Shown piece after piece: positions 14,905-23,901 of a DNA stretch of 34,520 bases. Each line of letters begins with the position of its first letter. The first letter of the stretch is position 1. Origin of the DNA: Acidobacteriota bacterium (GTDB lineage Bacteria; Acidobacteriota; Polarisedimenticolia; Gp22-AA2). The stretch spans positions 1 to 34,520 of the forward strand of contig JAGYID010000053.1 in NCBI GenBank assembly GCA_018606725.1, given 5' to 3'. The position numbers and the translations under genes are program-made. The notes under the pieces are model-generated. The model searched no databases. It was not told the DNA's origin and saw nothing but the letters and a program-made list of their open reading frames with translations.

Positions 14905-15657
14905 TTACGGGAAGACGACGCTGGAGTCCAGTGTCACCCCTCCGGTGCGTGCCAAGGCTCTGCCCTCCAGCGATGCGCCGGTCTGCAGCGTGATCGATGC
15001 CTGCGCCATGATGGTGCCACTGAAAAACGAGTAGGTTCCGAGAGTCGCCGAGCTGCCGACCTGCCAGTAAACGTTGGACGCCTGGGCGCCGCCGGTCAAG
15101 ATGACTTTGCGACCGGTTGTGACGGTGAGCGAGGACGCTATCTGGAAGATGAACACCGCATTGGAGTCTCCCAGGCCGGTGAGGGTGAGATCGCCTGCCG
15201 AGATCGCCAGCGTGGAGGTGGATGTGTACACGCCAGGGGCAAGAGTCAGCCCGCCGATGTTCCCGGACACCGAGGTGCCGGGGGGGCGTCCCGCCGCGTC
15301 GAGATACGCGGTGGTCAAGTCGCCTTGCGCGGTGGCGGCGACCGGGTCGGCCGCATGGAACGACCCGCTTATGGTCCCTGGGGGAAATCCGGTCACGGCG
15401 GAGCCCGGGCTCACCCCGAGATCACCATCCACCGAGGTCGGACCGGTATTGGCGACCGTGGAGCTGGCCAGCACCCGGAAGCTGTTCGCACCGCCCAGGT
15501 CAATGGCAGGCACGGTGGCGCCGGATCCGCCCAACGCTCCCGCGAGGGAGAGACTGTGATCCGCATCGTCATCGCTCTTGCAACATCCGCCCAAGGCAAC
15601 AGCCAGCAGGCATGCCATGGCTCCGGCGAGAACATCCCGGCTCTTGAATTTGCGCAT
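14905..15657 (-). CDS. DUF3494 (ice-binding-like) lipoprotein
   Basis: 250 aa from ATG 15657 (GAGGAGA upstream), chosen because it begins a lipoprotein signal (MRKFKSRDVLAGAMACLLAV then ALGGC, Cys29 next to CKSDDD). The remainder is one DUF3494 domain: LGGANSFRVLASSTVANTGP, GDLGVSPGSAVTGFPPG, GGLTLAPGVY, AVFIFQIASSLTV, NVYWQVGSSATLGTYSFFSG, ASLEGRALARTGGVTLDSS. It lacks the extra C-terminal domain of the protein at 1112. Asp does not occupy position +2 of the mature protein, so outer-membrane sorting is possible. Co-transcription with the OmpA/TSP3 gene suggests an outer-membrane or surface role rather than cytosolic ice binding. Confidence 0.88.
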   Translation of the reverse strand: MRKFKSRDVLAGAMACLLAVALGGCCKSDDDADHSLSLAGALGGSGATVPAIDLGGANSFRVLASSTVANTGPTSVDGDLGVSPGSAVTGFPPGTISGSFHAADPVAATAQGDLTTAYLDAAGRPPGTSVSGNIGGLTLAPGVYTSTSTLAISAGDLTLTGLGDSNAVFIFQIASSLTVTTGRKVILTGGAQASNVYWQVGSSATLGTYSFFSGTIMAQASITLQTGASLEGRALARTGGVTLDSSVVFP

Positions 15658-15743
15658 CTGCGTCTCCTCTTCTCCTAAGCCCGTGTCCTCGTTCATCAGC
15701 ATAAGGGCACAACAGGGACAAGGTGCTCTCAAAGAACAAAGTG

Positions 15744-15811
15744 CTTTTACCTCGGGCCGGCGTATCGCAAAAGTCGGGAACTTTCTGAATTGACTGTCAG
15801 GATGCTCCCGA
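15744..15811 (-). promoter_or_regulatory. Tandem-palindrome promoter of DUF3494 lipoprotein - OmpA operon
   Basis: In gene direction: TCGGGAGCATCCTGA (15797-15811), 8-bp spacer, TCAGAAAGTTCCCGA (15774-15788). TTTTGC lies at the -35 place and TAAAAG (15744-15749) exactly 24 bp after the proximal unit. The distal unit overlaps the last codons and stop of the upstream gene. Predicted start near 15737, an 80-nt leader. Confidence 0.65.
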
Positions 15812-16288
15812 CGCCGATATGGTGAACTTTCCGAAGGCAAAGCCGACGTCGACGCCCCGTCCGGTTCCGCTGAGCGTCAGGGAGATCTCTCCCTTCGTGA
15901 GCGCCTGAGCGGCGGCCGACTTGCCGGCGCCGGCATGCACCTCCGACTGGGCATACGACCCGAACAGCTCGTTGATCCTGCGGGCGCCCGAGAAATGTCC
16001 GGTCCCGTTGATGACGTCGGACTTGCCGAAGGTGATTCCTCCGCCTTTGGCCTTGATCTTGACCTTCGCGGTCTGTCCGTTGTCGCAGGCGATGGTTCCA
16101 TCACCGTTCGATGATTTGTAGAAGGCGGACCAGCTCTTGAGGTCGAAGTTCATCGTGCACTGCACGAGCTTGTCCTTGTGCTCCTGACCCTGGTTCTGCT
16201 GCTTCGCGGCGAGCGTGGAGGTGGAAGCCCCGGCCGAAAGCAGAGCGAAGCAGAACACCATCAGAGGGACGGTAGCAGCATGCTTCAT
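15797..16288 (-). CDS. Exported protein of unknown function
   Basis: 163 aa from ATG 16288 with GAGGAA upstream. Signal peptide 1-27 (MKHAATVPLMVFCFALLSAG ... LAA). The mature part is Gly/Lys-rich and beta-like, with two Cys (VQCTMNF, TIACDNG) that may form a disulfide, then KVKIKAKGGGITFGKSDVIN and SLTLSGTGRGVDVGFAFGKF, a pattern loosely like SYLF-type lipid-binding domains but not a firm match. It starts 11 bp after the glycine-zipper lipoprotein gene, so the two form an operon, probably under the element at 17130. Confidence 0.8.
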   Translation of the reverse strand: MKHAATVPLMVFCFALLSAGASTSTLAAKQQNQGQEHKDKLVQCTMNFDLKSWSAFYKSSNGDGTIACDNGQTAKVKIKAKGGGITFGKSDVINGTGHFSGARRINELFGSYAQSEVHAGAGKSAAAQALTKGEISLTLSGTGRGVDVGFAFGKFTISASGAS

Positions 16289-16299
16289 GGCATTCCTCG

Positions 16300-16968
16300 C
16301 TACGCGCGAGACCCCTGGTGCGGGACCTGGATCGCCTCTTCGAGCCTGATTCCGAACGGTGTGTCCTGGGGAATGACCGCCTGCTCTCTGTCCCTGCCCA
16401 CCAGGACGGCCGTACCGATGCCGCCGCCGACGATGGCGCCGATCACCGCGCCCTTGGTGTCCTTCCCCAGGATGCGCCCCAGCAACGCGCCACCGGCTGC
16501 CGACCCGCCGATGACCGCCGCGTTGCGTCCCTTCTTGGACTCGCTGATTTCCTGGAAGCTGCCCACGATGTTGGTGTGGTACCCGCTTGCGAGCCTGAGG
16601 GCATTGATTGACAATGCAAGCCTCGCCTCGCCCGCGCCTCTCTTGGCCGGCGTCGCATCGGTCACTCGTCCCTCGATCGTGCTGCCTGCGGGGATCACTT
16701 CGCGGTTATCCATCACGATCGGCTCCACCACCGTTGCCGTGAAGGTATCGCCGGCGGTGCTGGTCTCGGAGCTCAGCGTCGTATCGAGCGCCAGGGTCAG
16801 CTCGGTGCCGGCCGGTATGCCGACCATGTGAACCTGCGGTGTTCCCGATCCCGACCCGGACCGAGTCGCGCCGGACTCGGTGGACTCGATTTGCGCCTGG
16901 TCGGTCCCGCCACAGGCCGCGAGAAGGACCCCGGCAACCACACAGACCATCAGTTGAAGCGATTTCAT
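16300..16968 (-). CDS. Lipoprotein with glycine-zipper domain
   Basis: 222 aa from ATG 16968 (GGGAGGTG upstream); the frame is open to 17205 but the leader before Met80 of that longer reading looks non-coding. Lipobox VLLAAC with Cys20. Residues about 55-130 are a beta domain of the kind that starts IPAGTELTLALDTTLSSETS and includes AGDTFTATVVEPI and VIPAGSTIEGRV, seen in envelope proteins near TrbI/VirB10-like folds. Residues 150-200 are a glycine zipper (AVIGGSAAGGALLGRILG, GAVIGAIVGGGIGTAVLVG) that could insert in or associate with membrane. Function unknown; outer-membrane stress lipoprotein is a fair guess. Confidence 0.82.
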   Translation of the reverse strand: MKSLQLMVCVVAGVLLAACGGTDQAQIESTESGATRSGSGSGTPQVHMVGIPAGTELTLALDTTLSSETSTAGDTFTATVVEPIVMDNREVIPAGSTIEGRVTDATPAKRGAGEARLALSINALRLASGYHTNIVGSFQEISESKKGRNAAVIGGSAAGGALLGRILGKDTKGAVIGAIVGGGIGTAVLVGRDREQAVIPQDTPFGIRLEEAIQVPHQGSRA

Positions 16969-17129
16969 TGGACACCTCCCATGACTCATGACGATTTCCA
17001 CTGCGACGATCCTTCCATCTGGCTGAACGACGACCGCGCCGCGGGTGGCAGCCTCGACTTCCGAGGCAACCCCAAGGCCCGCCTGCACGATGCGCTTTAC
17101 ACCTTCGCACTTGACGGAGAGGCCGGGTA

Positions 17130-17166
17130 TCGGGCCGCACCTGAATGGGCGGGGGAGAATCCCTGA
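17130..17166 (-). promoter_or_regulatory. Tandem-palindrome element upstream of the glycine-zipper lipoprotein
   Basis: In gene direction: TCAGGGATTCTCCCC (17152-17166), 7-bp spacer, TCAGGTGCGGCCCGA (17130-17144), 22 bp apart. The hexamer at 24 bp is AAGGTG; TAAAGC follows 6 bp further, as CAATAC does at the lipase element. The leader would be about 130 nt. Confidence 0.5.
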
Positions 17167-17208
17167 CGGGCGAGCGGGGGGCCTGGACGCGACAGGCCGC
17201 CGCAACCC

Positions 17209-17961
17209 TCAGTAGCCGGTTGGCGGGCTCCAATCGTCCCCGGTCAGCGCCTGGCGTGCGTGGCCCCGCACATTGGAGCGCAACTGCTCCCAGTCGTAGC
17301 TGTTCCAGCCCGAGTCCTGCTTGAGGCTGTTCGGATGAGCCTCGTTGAATCCCTTCAGTCTCCGGAACAGCCAATGCCCCTTGCGCGCCGTCCCGTCCAG
17401 GATCATGAAGCCGCGCCCAACCGGGATGGCGGCCAGAACCCAGCCGCTGTTCCCGGCGCTGTCGCCCATCTGGACGAGCGGCGTGGCCCGCTCGGTACCG
17501 TCAAACTTGCTTTGGGCGAAGAGGTACAGCTGGCTCACGCCCGCCGTGAGTGCGTGGTCCGCGATGGTCATGCGGGGCGAGAGTCCCTTGACGATGAGCT
17601 CACCGCCGCGATTGCCGCTGGAGGACCTGACGAAGTCGAAAGACTCGAACCGAAACGGCGCGACGGTCTGCGCCAGAGAACTCTCGAGACCGTCTCCGGC
17701 CACCCAGAGGACGCCCCCGGAATCCACCCACTCCCGCAGTAGCTTCATGTGCGCGTCGGAGATGTCCTTCGTCGCGTTGTCCTCGAGGATGAGGACGTTC
17801 ACGTCCGCATGGCTGCGGATGTCCAGCAGGTCGTCAATCGTCTTCGAATCGATTCGGTAGACTCCCGGATCGATCTCCTCGAATGCCGCCGACGCCGGCG
17901 GCGCCCCGAGCATGGCCAGCGCGCCCGCGAACAGGAGGGGAACCAGGACTCGCATCTTCAT
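17209..17961 (-). CDS. Exported protein with flavodoxin/GATase-like fold
   Basis: 250 aa. Signal peptide ends near PPASA (residue 25). Residues about 50-95 show a Rossmann-type pattern, VNVLILEDNATKDISDAHMK then LREWVDSGGVLWVAGDG, as in glutamine-amidotransferase-like or DUF4159-like domains that lack catalytic residues. Later segments include GELIVKGLSPRMTIADHALT, GNSGWVLAAIPVGRGFMILD and an Asn/Trp-rich C-terminus. No catalytic triad seen. ATG 17961 follows TTGGGAGC. Last gene of the three-gene operon from 19009; it starts 22 bp after the Met/His-rich gene. Confidence 0.75.
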   Translation of the reverse strand: MKMRVLVPLLFAGALAMLGAPPASAAFEEIDPGVYRIDSKTIDDLLDIRSHADVNVLILEDNATKDISDAHMKLLREWVDSGGVLWVAGDGLESSLAQTVAPFRFESFDFVRSSSGNRGGELIVKGLSPRMTIADHALTAGVSQLYLFAQSKFDGTERATPLVQMGDSAGNSGWVLAAIPVGRGFMILDGTARKGHWLFRRLKGFNEAHPNSLKQDSGWNSYDWEQLRSNVRGHARQALTGDDWSPPTGY

Positions 17962-17983
17962 TGTGTGCTCCCAATGTCCGGAC

Positions 17984-18583
17984 TCAGTTCTTCATGGGGT
18001 CCTTGGGCCCGGCCATTTTGTGATCCATGGTGCCGGCATGCATCTTGGACATGCCATTGCAATGCTTGAGAATCTCGGCGACGTGCTGCGACACGCTCGT
18101 GGCGTCCGGCGCGCTGGTGTGAACGTCGTGATCCAGCTCGGCGAGATGTTCCTTGATCGCCGCGTTATGCGCGTCCATCTGCTTCATCGTGTCGGCCATT
18201 CCTGCCTTCATTGTGTCGTCCATCGTCTTCATGTGATCCTGATGGTGCTGTTCCATCTGATTGAAGCTCCGCTTCATCTCCGCAACTGCAGCACGCGCGA
18301 ACTCAGGGTCGACCGTTTTCGCCTGGCCCGCCTGATGTTGCAGGGCCCTGGCGAAACTCACCAGGTTGTCCCGGTAGGCCATGGCCAGCACATGGTGCGG
18401 CTCCTGGTGCATCGCCGACATCTCCATCATGTCGTGCTGATGCGGGGGCGTGGCGCCTTGCGGTTGTGCGCCGTGCGAGGGCATGTCGCCGTGGCCTTGC
18501 TGGCAGATTGCCGGCGCAGCGCTCACGATCAGAAGTGTCGCGGCGATGGCCGCAAGAGTCACGACATCGGACAGGGTCTTCAT
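17984..18583 (-). CDS. Met/His-rich periplasmic protein
   Basis: 199 aa from ATG 18583 (GAGGAGAGACATC upstream). Signal peptide 1-28 (ending PAICQQ). The mature protein is largely helical and very rich in Met and His: HGDMPSHG, HQHDMMEMSAMHQEPHH, MEQHHQDHMKTMDDTMKAGM, MSKMHAGTMDHKM. This composition is typical of periplasmic copper/silver-binding proteins, but also of some Spy-like chaperones. Metal binding is inference. Middle gene of a three-gene operon with a three-unit tandem-palindrome promoter. Confidence 0.82.
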   Translation of the reverse strand: MKTLSDVVTLAAIAATLLIVSAAPAICQQGHGDMPSHGAQPQGATPPHQHDMMEMSAMHQEPHHVLAMAYRDNLVSFARALQHQAGQAKTVDPEFARAAVAEMKRSFNQMEQHHQDHMKTMDDTMKAGMADTMKQMDAHNAAIKEHLAELDHDVHTSAPDATSVSQHVAEILKHCNGMSKMHAGTMDHKMAGPKDPMKN

Positions 18584-18601
18584 GATGTCTCTCCTCGTTG
18601 T

Positions 18602-19009
18602 CTAGCTGTGAAGCCGGCGAGCCGGAGATTCTTCGGTCCCCGGCCGGTCATCGGCGCCGACGAAAAAGGCGCGGACGCCGGCCTTCACCGCCGGCCCGAC
18701 GGCGCCGCCCGCGGACATGGCCATGCGCAGCCATTCTCCGGAGCGGTCGATCAACTGGCCCAGCCCGGACGCGGCCGCGATCAGCGGCCTGAGCGGCCGC
18801 GAGCCCGCCTCGAAGGTCGCGGCGATCCCGTCGACCCGGTCCGCGGCCCGACCCACCTGGGCGATGGCTCTCTCGAGGCCAGGCCCCGCCGTGTCGAGCA
18901 GGACGCGGGCCCTTCTTAGAATGCAGTACAGCTGGTACAGGACGGGGAGCATCGCCCCGACCAGAAACGCCAGAAGCACGACCGCGACAAGCGGTGCCGG
19001 ACTGGTCAT
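18602..19009 (-). CDS. Small single-pass membrane protein, DUF948-like pattern
   Basis: 135 aa from ATG 19009 (GGAGGACC upstream). The frame is open to 19105, but that start would precede the predicted transcript start near 19087. One N-terminal membrane segment (LVAVVLLAFLVGAMLPVLYQ), then an amphipathic helical region (AGPGLERAIAQVGRAADRVD, TFEAGSRPLRPLIAAASGLG) of the kind in DUF948/YtxG or Mce-associated proteins, and a charged C-terminus. First gene of the operon continuing with the Met/His-rich protein (18 bp gap). Confidence 0.75.
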   Translation of the reverse strand: MTSPAPLVAVVLLAFLVGAMLPVLYQLYCILRRARVLLDTAGPGLERAIAQVGRAADRVDGIAATFEAGSRPLRPLIAAASGLGQLIDRSGEWLRMAMSAGGAVGPAVKAGVRAFFVGADDRPGTEESPARRLHS

Positions 19010-19093
19010 CGGGACGGTCCTCCACGCACCACGGCGTGCCGCGTGCCTGCCTCGTTCCTGATTGCGACACGCCGGGCCGCTTTCACAGCAACA

Positions 19094-19182
19094 CTTGTAC
19101 TTCAATGTTGGGGACCGGGAGATTCGGGACGTTCCTGATTCGACATCGATAAGAATCTGAGCCGCTGTCAGGAATGCCCTGA
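19094..19182 (-). promoter_or_regulatory. Three-unit palindrome promoter of the Met/His-rich operon
   Basis: Three units in gene direction, each 22 bp from the next: TCAGGGCATTCCTGA (19168-19182), TCAGATTCTTATCGA (19146-19160), TCAGGAACGTCCCGA (19124-19138), with 7-bp spacers. TACAAG (19094-19099) lies exactly 24 bp after the proximal unit; the -35 position (TCTCCC) is poor. Only triple copy in the window. Confidence 0.68.
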
Positions 19183-19213
19183 AACAGGCCGACGCCTCTC
19201 CGCCTTCGAGTTC

Positions 19214-19248
19214 AAAAAAAAAGCCCCCCGGGGGGAACCCGGGGGGCT
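19214..19248 (-). terminator. Intrinsic terminator of groES-groEL
   Basis: Stem AGCCCCCCGGG (19222-19232) / CCCGGGGGGCT (19238-19248), 5-base loop, followed on the minus strand by a run of nine or more T. Ends 28 bp past the groEL stop. Confidence 0.92.
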
Positions 19249-19276
19249 CGATGAATCTACGGACCGGAGCCTGGGA

Positions 19277-21219
<1,943 letters not shown>

Positions 21220-21274
21220 TGGGATGGCCTCCGCCTGTGAGTGTCGAATATGCCGGGGGATGGGCGCGGACTTA

Positions 21275-21301
21275 TTGGCACTCGATGCTGTAGAGTGCTA
21301 A
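21275..21301 (-). promoter_or_regulatory. CIRCE operator of groESL
   Basis: Read on the plus strand: TTGGCACTC, nine bases, GAGTGCTAA; one mismatch from the consensus TTAGCACTC-N9-GAGTGCTAA. CIRCE is bound by the repressor HrcA, which is not encoded in this window. It lies just downstream of the -10 box. Confidence 0.95.
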
Positions 21302-21330
21302 CGGTACTCGACCGGATGCGCCGATGTCAA
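21301..21330 (-). promoter_or_regulatory. Housekeeping-type promoter of groESL
   Basis: TTGACA (21325-21330) and TACCGT (21301-21306) on the minus strand with 18 bp between; transcription would start inside CIRCE, as usual for HrcA-repressed operons. The -35 box abuts the stop codon of the XRE gene upstream. Confidence 0.7.
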
Positions 21331-22188
21331 TCAGCGCGGTGCGAAATGCAGCGGATCTCGAAGGTTTTGCAGTTCCCGGTAGTAATAGAGCCGGGTCGGT
21401 CGTCGCCCCTTGACCCTCAGCGACCGCAGAAACTCGATCTCCTCCGCGGTCGCATCGCCGGCGAGGGAAGGGTCCTTGAGCAAGTCGCGGAGCCCCGGCT
21501 CGTCGCCGGTCGGCCGTTCGGTTTCCCGTTCGACGAACTCGATCCTCTTCAGGGGCTCGCGGGCCACTCTGCGATTCAAGACGATTTCTACAGCGAACGT
21601 TGGCAGGTCGATGTCCCAGGATTCGATCAGCGGATCGAGGAAGGCCACACACTGTTCCGCCGACAGGCTGAAAACGTCCGTGTCCAGGAACTCGCGGACC
21701 AGCACCCGCATCTGTGCATAGCGCCGGTGGCTGAGCCGGGCGACCAGCCGGACCCAACGTTCATTCTGCAACTCTTCCCGGGCCAATCCCTTCACCACGT
21801 CCAGGAGCGTCTGGGTGACGAGGCGCTCGAGCTCGCCGAAGGGCTGCCTCTCGAAGATCGGACGGACGTGTTTTCTCCTGGCGGGGTTGCACTTGCGGAG
21901 AATCAGCTCCCGGACCTCGTTGAACAGCGGCGTCGGTGCATCTCCAAGGCTCTTCATCAATTCCTCCCGCCGTTGCAGGCCGGCCAACCGGGCCAGCTCG
22001 CCATGCGGGAGCTTCAAGGCCTTCCCGATCTTGTCGTAGAGATCGGTCCGATCCGGGGCGGGGGGTGCCTTTTTCCGGGTCAGCAACTGCGAGATGTAGG
22101 ACTCCGTCACCTGGGTGGCCCGTGCCAGGTCCTGCTGCTCGAGCCCCATCTCTTCCAGCCGGCGCCTGATCAGCAGAGCAATCTCCAT
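21331..22188 (-). CDS. XRE-family helix-turn-helix regulator
   Basis: 285 aa from ATG 22188, which has AGGAGGA at 8-bp spacing; an ATG two codons earlier (22194) is too close to it. Residues 3-65 are a Cro/CI-type HTH (LIRRRLEEMGLEQQDLARAT, QVTESYISQLLTRKKAPP). The remaining 220 residues are helical and charged with no domain I recognise. A palindrome TGATTAATCA (22220-22229) lies within its own promoter, suggesting autoregulation. It reads into groES but the chaperonin promoter starts right at its stop, so the operons are probably separate. Confidence 0.85.
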   Translation of the reverse strand: MEIALLIRRRLEEMGLEQQDLARATQVTESYISQLLTRKKAPPAPDRTDLYDKIGKALKLPHGELARLAGLQRREELMKSLGDAPTPLFNEVRELILRKCNPARRKHVRPIFERQPFGELERLVTQTLLDVVKGLAREELQNERWVRLVARLSHRRYAQMRVLVREFLDTDVFSLSAEQCVAFLDPLIESWDIDLPTFAVEIVLNRRVAREPLKRIEFVERETERPTGDEPGLRDLLKDPSLAGDATAEEIEFLRSLRVKGRRPTRLYYYRELQNLRDPLHFAPR

Positions 22189-22211
22189 CAGCATCTTCCT
22201 CCTCGCCGCTT

Positions 22212-22240
22212 AACTATAATTGATTAATCATATGGACGAA
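22212..22240 (-). promoter_or_regulatory. Promoter and candidate operator of the XRE gene
   Basis: Minus strand TTTCGT, 17 bp, TATAGT (22212-22217). The AT-rich spacer holds the perfect palindrome TGATTAATCA (22220-22229), stands out from the GC-rich surroundings and would fit a Cro/CI-type dimer. Confidence 0.5.
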
Positions 22241-22263
22241 AGTCCTGGCATTCTGACTCACAC

Positions 22264-22292
22264 TTGACAAAGGGAGTGAACTCACCTAACGT
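22264..22292 (+). promoter_or_regulatory. Sigma70-like promoter of the ABM-fold gene
   Basis: Consensus -35 TTGACA (22264-22269), 17-bp spacer, TAACGT (22287-22292). The start would be near 22299, giving a leader of about 94 nt that contains the repeated TCAGGTCATCTGA motif. Confidence 0.6.
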
Positions 22293-22323
22293 GATCGATG
22301 AGTCGAGTGTTCCTGCTCCCTCT

Positions 22324-22355
22324 TCAGGTCATCTGAGCTAAGTCAGGTCATCTGA
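22324..22355 (+). repeat. Two identical 13-bp palindromes in the 5' leader
   Basis: TCAGGTCATCTGA occurs at 22324-22336 and again at 22343-22355, 19 bp start to start. Each copy is itself dyad-symmetric (TCAG-N5-CTGA). They lie between the promoter and the ribosome binding site of the ABM-fold gene, 38 bp before its ATG. Confidence 0.85.
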
Positions 22356-22392
22356 TTTCGCATTCTTAGCCGCCACAACCGAGGAGGTTCTC

Positions 22393-22713
22393 ATGTACGC
22401 TCGCACGGTACGCATGGAGCTGAAGCCGAACAGCACTGCCGAGTTCACCCGCCTGCTGGAGACGGACGTCATCCCCACCCTTCGCAAGCAGCGTGGATTC
22501 AAGGACGAGATCGCCTTCGTCCCGACGGACGGCAAGGAAGCGATCGCGATCAGTCTCTGGGAAGAGAAGGAAAACGCGGACACGTACAACCGCGGGACCT
22601 ACCCGGAAGTGCTGAAGACGCTCGCGAAGGTGGTCGTGGGAACCCCCCAGGTTCACACGGACGAGGTCACCAACTCGACCTTCCACAAGATCGCCGCTCG
22701 CCAGGCAGTCTAG
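22393..22713 (+). CDS. ABM-fold (antibiotic biosynthesis monooxygenase-like) small protein
   Basis: 106 aa, a full single ferredoxin-like ABM domain: it begins MYARTVRMELKPNSTAEFTR, and GFKDEIAFVPTDGKEAIAIS and LWEEKENADTYNRGTYPEVL fit the dimeric alpha-beta barrel. Family members include heme-degrading, quinone-modifying and uncharacterised stress proteins; the substrate cannot be told. ATG 22393 follows CCGAGGAGGTTCTC. A strong hairpin ends the gene at 22729-22755. Confidence 0.85.
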   Translation: MYARTVRMELKPNSTAEFTRLLETDVIPTLRKQRGFKDEIAFVPTDGKEAIAISLWEEKENADTYNRGTYPEVLKTLAKVVVGTPQVHTDEVTNSTFHKIAARQAV

Positions 22714-22728
22714 GACCGACCAGCATCC

Positions 22729-22755
22729 GGTGGGGGCGGAGTCGCCGCCCCCACC
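22729..22755 (+). terminator. GC hairpin after the ABM-fold gene
   Basis: Perfect 11-bp stem GGTGGGGGCGG (22729-22739) / CCGCCCCCACC (22745-22755), 5-base loop, 16 bp after the stop. No T-run. Confidence 0.65.
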
Positions 22756-22808
22756 ACGACTGCCGGCGGTGAAGTCTTCCCCAGCCGCGACGTTTCAGGG
22801 GCGCGCCA

Positions 22809-23822
22809 GTGAAAATGCAATCCTGGAAACACGCAGTGACCATGCACCAGGAGCCGATGCTGCGGAAGAGCATCTGGCAGGTTATCAATTCGCTCCTCCC
22901 ATACCTGGCGCTCTGCGGCCTGATGATCTGGACGCTGCGCATCTCCTACTGGCTGACGCTGGTGCTCGCCGTCGCCGCCGCCGGCTTCATGGTTCGTATC
23001 TTCATCATCTTCCACGATTGCGGACACGGTTCCTTCTTCAAATCGCAGCGGGCGAATCATGTCCTGGGGTTCGTCACGGGGGTCCTGACGTACACGCCGT
23101 ATCACCAGTGGCGGCACAAGCACGCGTTGCACCACGCAACCTCGGGCGATCTGGATGGGCGCGGCATCGGCGACATCTGGACGCTCACGGTGCAGGAGTA
23201 CGTCGAAGCGCCCCGGCTGAAGCGCATCGCGTACCGTCTCTTCCGCAACCCGTTCGTGCTGTTCGTCGTTGTGCCTTTATACCTGTTCCTGATCCATCAA
23301 AGGATTCCATCCCGCACGGTCGGCACGCGGGAGCGCCTGGGCGTGCATCTTACGAATGGAGCGCTCCTGGCGATCGCGGTGCTGATGAGCCTGACCGTCG
23401 GCATCAAGGCCTACGTGTTGATTCAGCTTCCCGTCATGGCGATCACCGGGACGGTGGGCCTCTGGCTGTTCTACGTGCAGCATCAGTTCGAAGGAGTGTA
23501 CTGGCAGAGACGCAGGGAGTGGGGCTTCGCGGAGGCGGCCCTCAAGGGGAGCTCCTTCTACAAGCTGCCCAAGGTCCTGCAGTGGTTCTCGGGCAACATC
23601 GGGTTCCATCACGTCCACCATCTGGGCCCGCGGATTCCGAATTACAACCTGGAGCGGTGCCACCGGGCCGATCCGCTCTTTCAAACCGTGAAGCCGATCA
23701 CGCTGCTCTCGAGCTTCCGGGCATTCACCTACCGTCTCTGGGATGAACAGCGTGGCAAGCTGACAGGCTACCGCCGCCTGCGCGAGCTTCGCCGGCAGCA
23801 GGTCGGTCCTTCCCGGTCATGA
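22809..23822 (+). CDS. Membrane fatty acid desaturase (acyl-lipid type)
   Basis: 337 aa from GTG 22809 (ATG 22815 is an alternative). The three histidine clusters of di-iron membrane desaturases are intact: HDCGH (69-73), HQWRHKHALHH (99-109) and HHVHH (267-271). Hydrophobic segments at about 26-65, 85-95, 148-162 and 185-222 give the usual four-pass fold with the His boxes facing the cytoplasm. It resembles the delta-12/omega-6 acyl-lipid group, but regiospecificity cannot be read from sequence. It needs an electron donor not encoded here. Increased membrane unsaturation would fit cold or envelope stress. Confidence 0.93.
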   Translation: MKMQSWKHAVTMHQEPMLRKSIWQVINSLLPYLALCGLMIWTLRISYWLTLVLAVAAAGFMVRIFIIFHDCGHGSFFKSQRANHVLGFVTGVLTYTPYHQWRHKHALHHATSGDLDGRGIGDIWTLTVQEYVEAPRLKRIAYRLFRNPFVLFVVVPLYLFLIHQRIPSRTVGTRERLGVHLTNGALLAIAVLMSLTVGIKAYVLIQLPVMAITGTVGLWLFYVQHQFEGVYWQRRREWGFAEAALKGSSFYKLPKVLQWFSGNIGFHHVHHLGPRIPNYNLERCHRADPLFQTVKPITLLSSFRAFTYRLWDEQRGKLTGYRRLRELRRQQVGPSRS

Positions 23823-23901
23823 TCCTGCCGGCCCGCTCCCGGATGCCGGCGTGCGTGAGGCGCACCTTCCCTCGTTGAGACCGGCCAAGGAGGTCCCTGC
23901 G

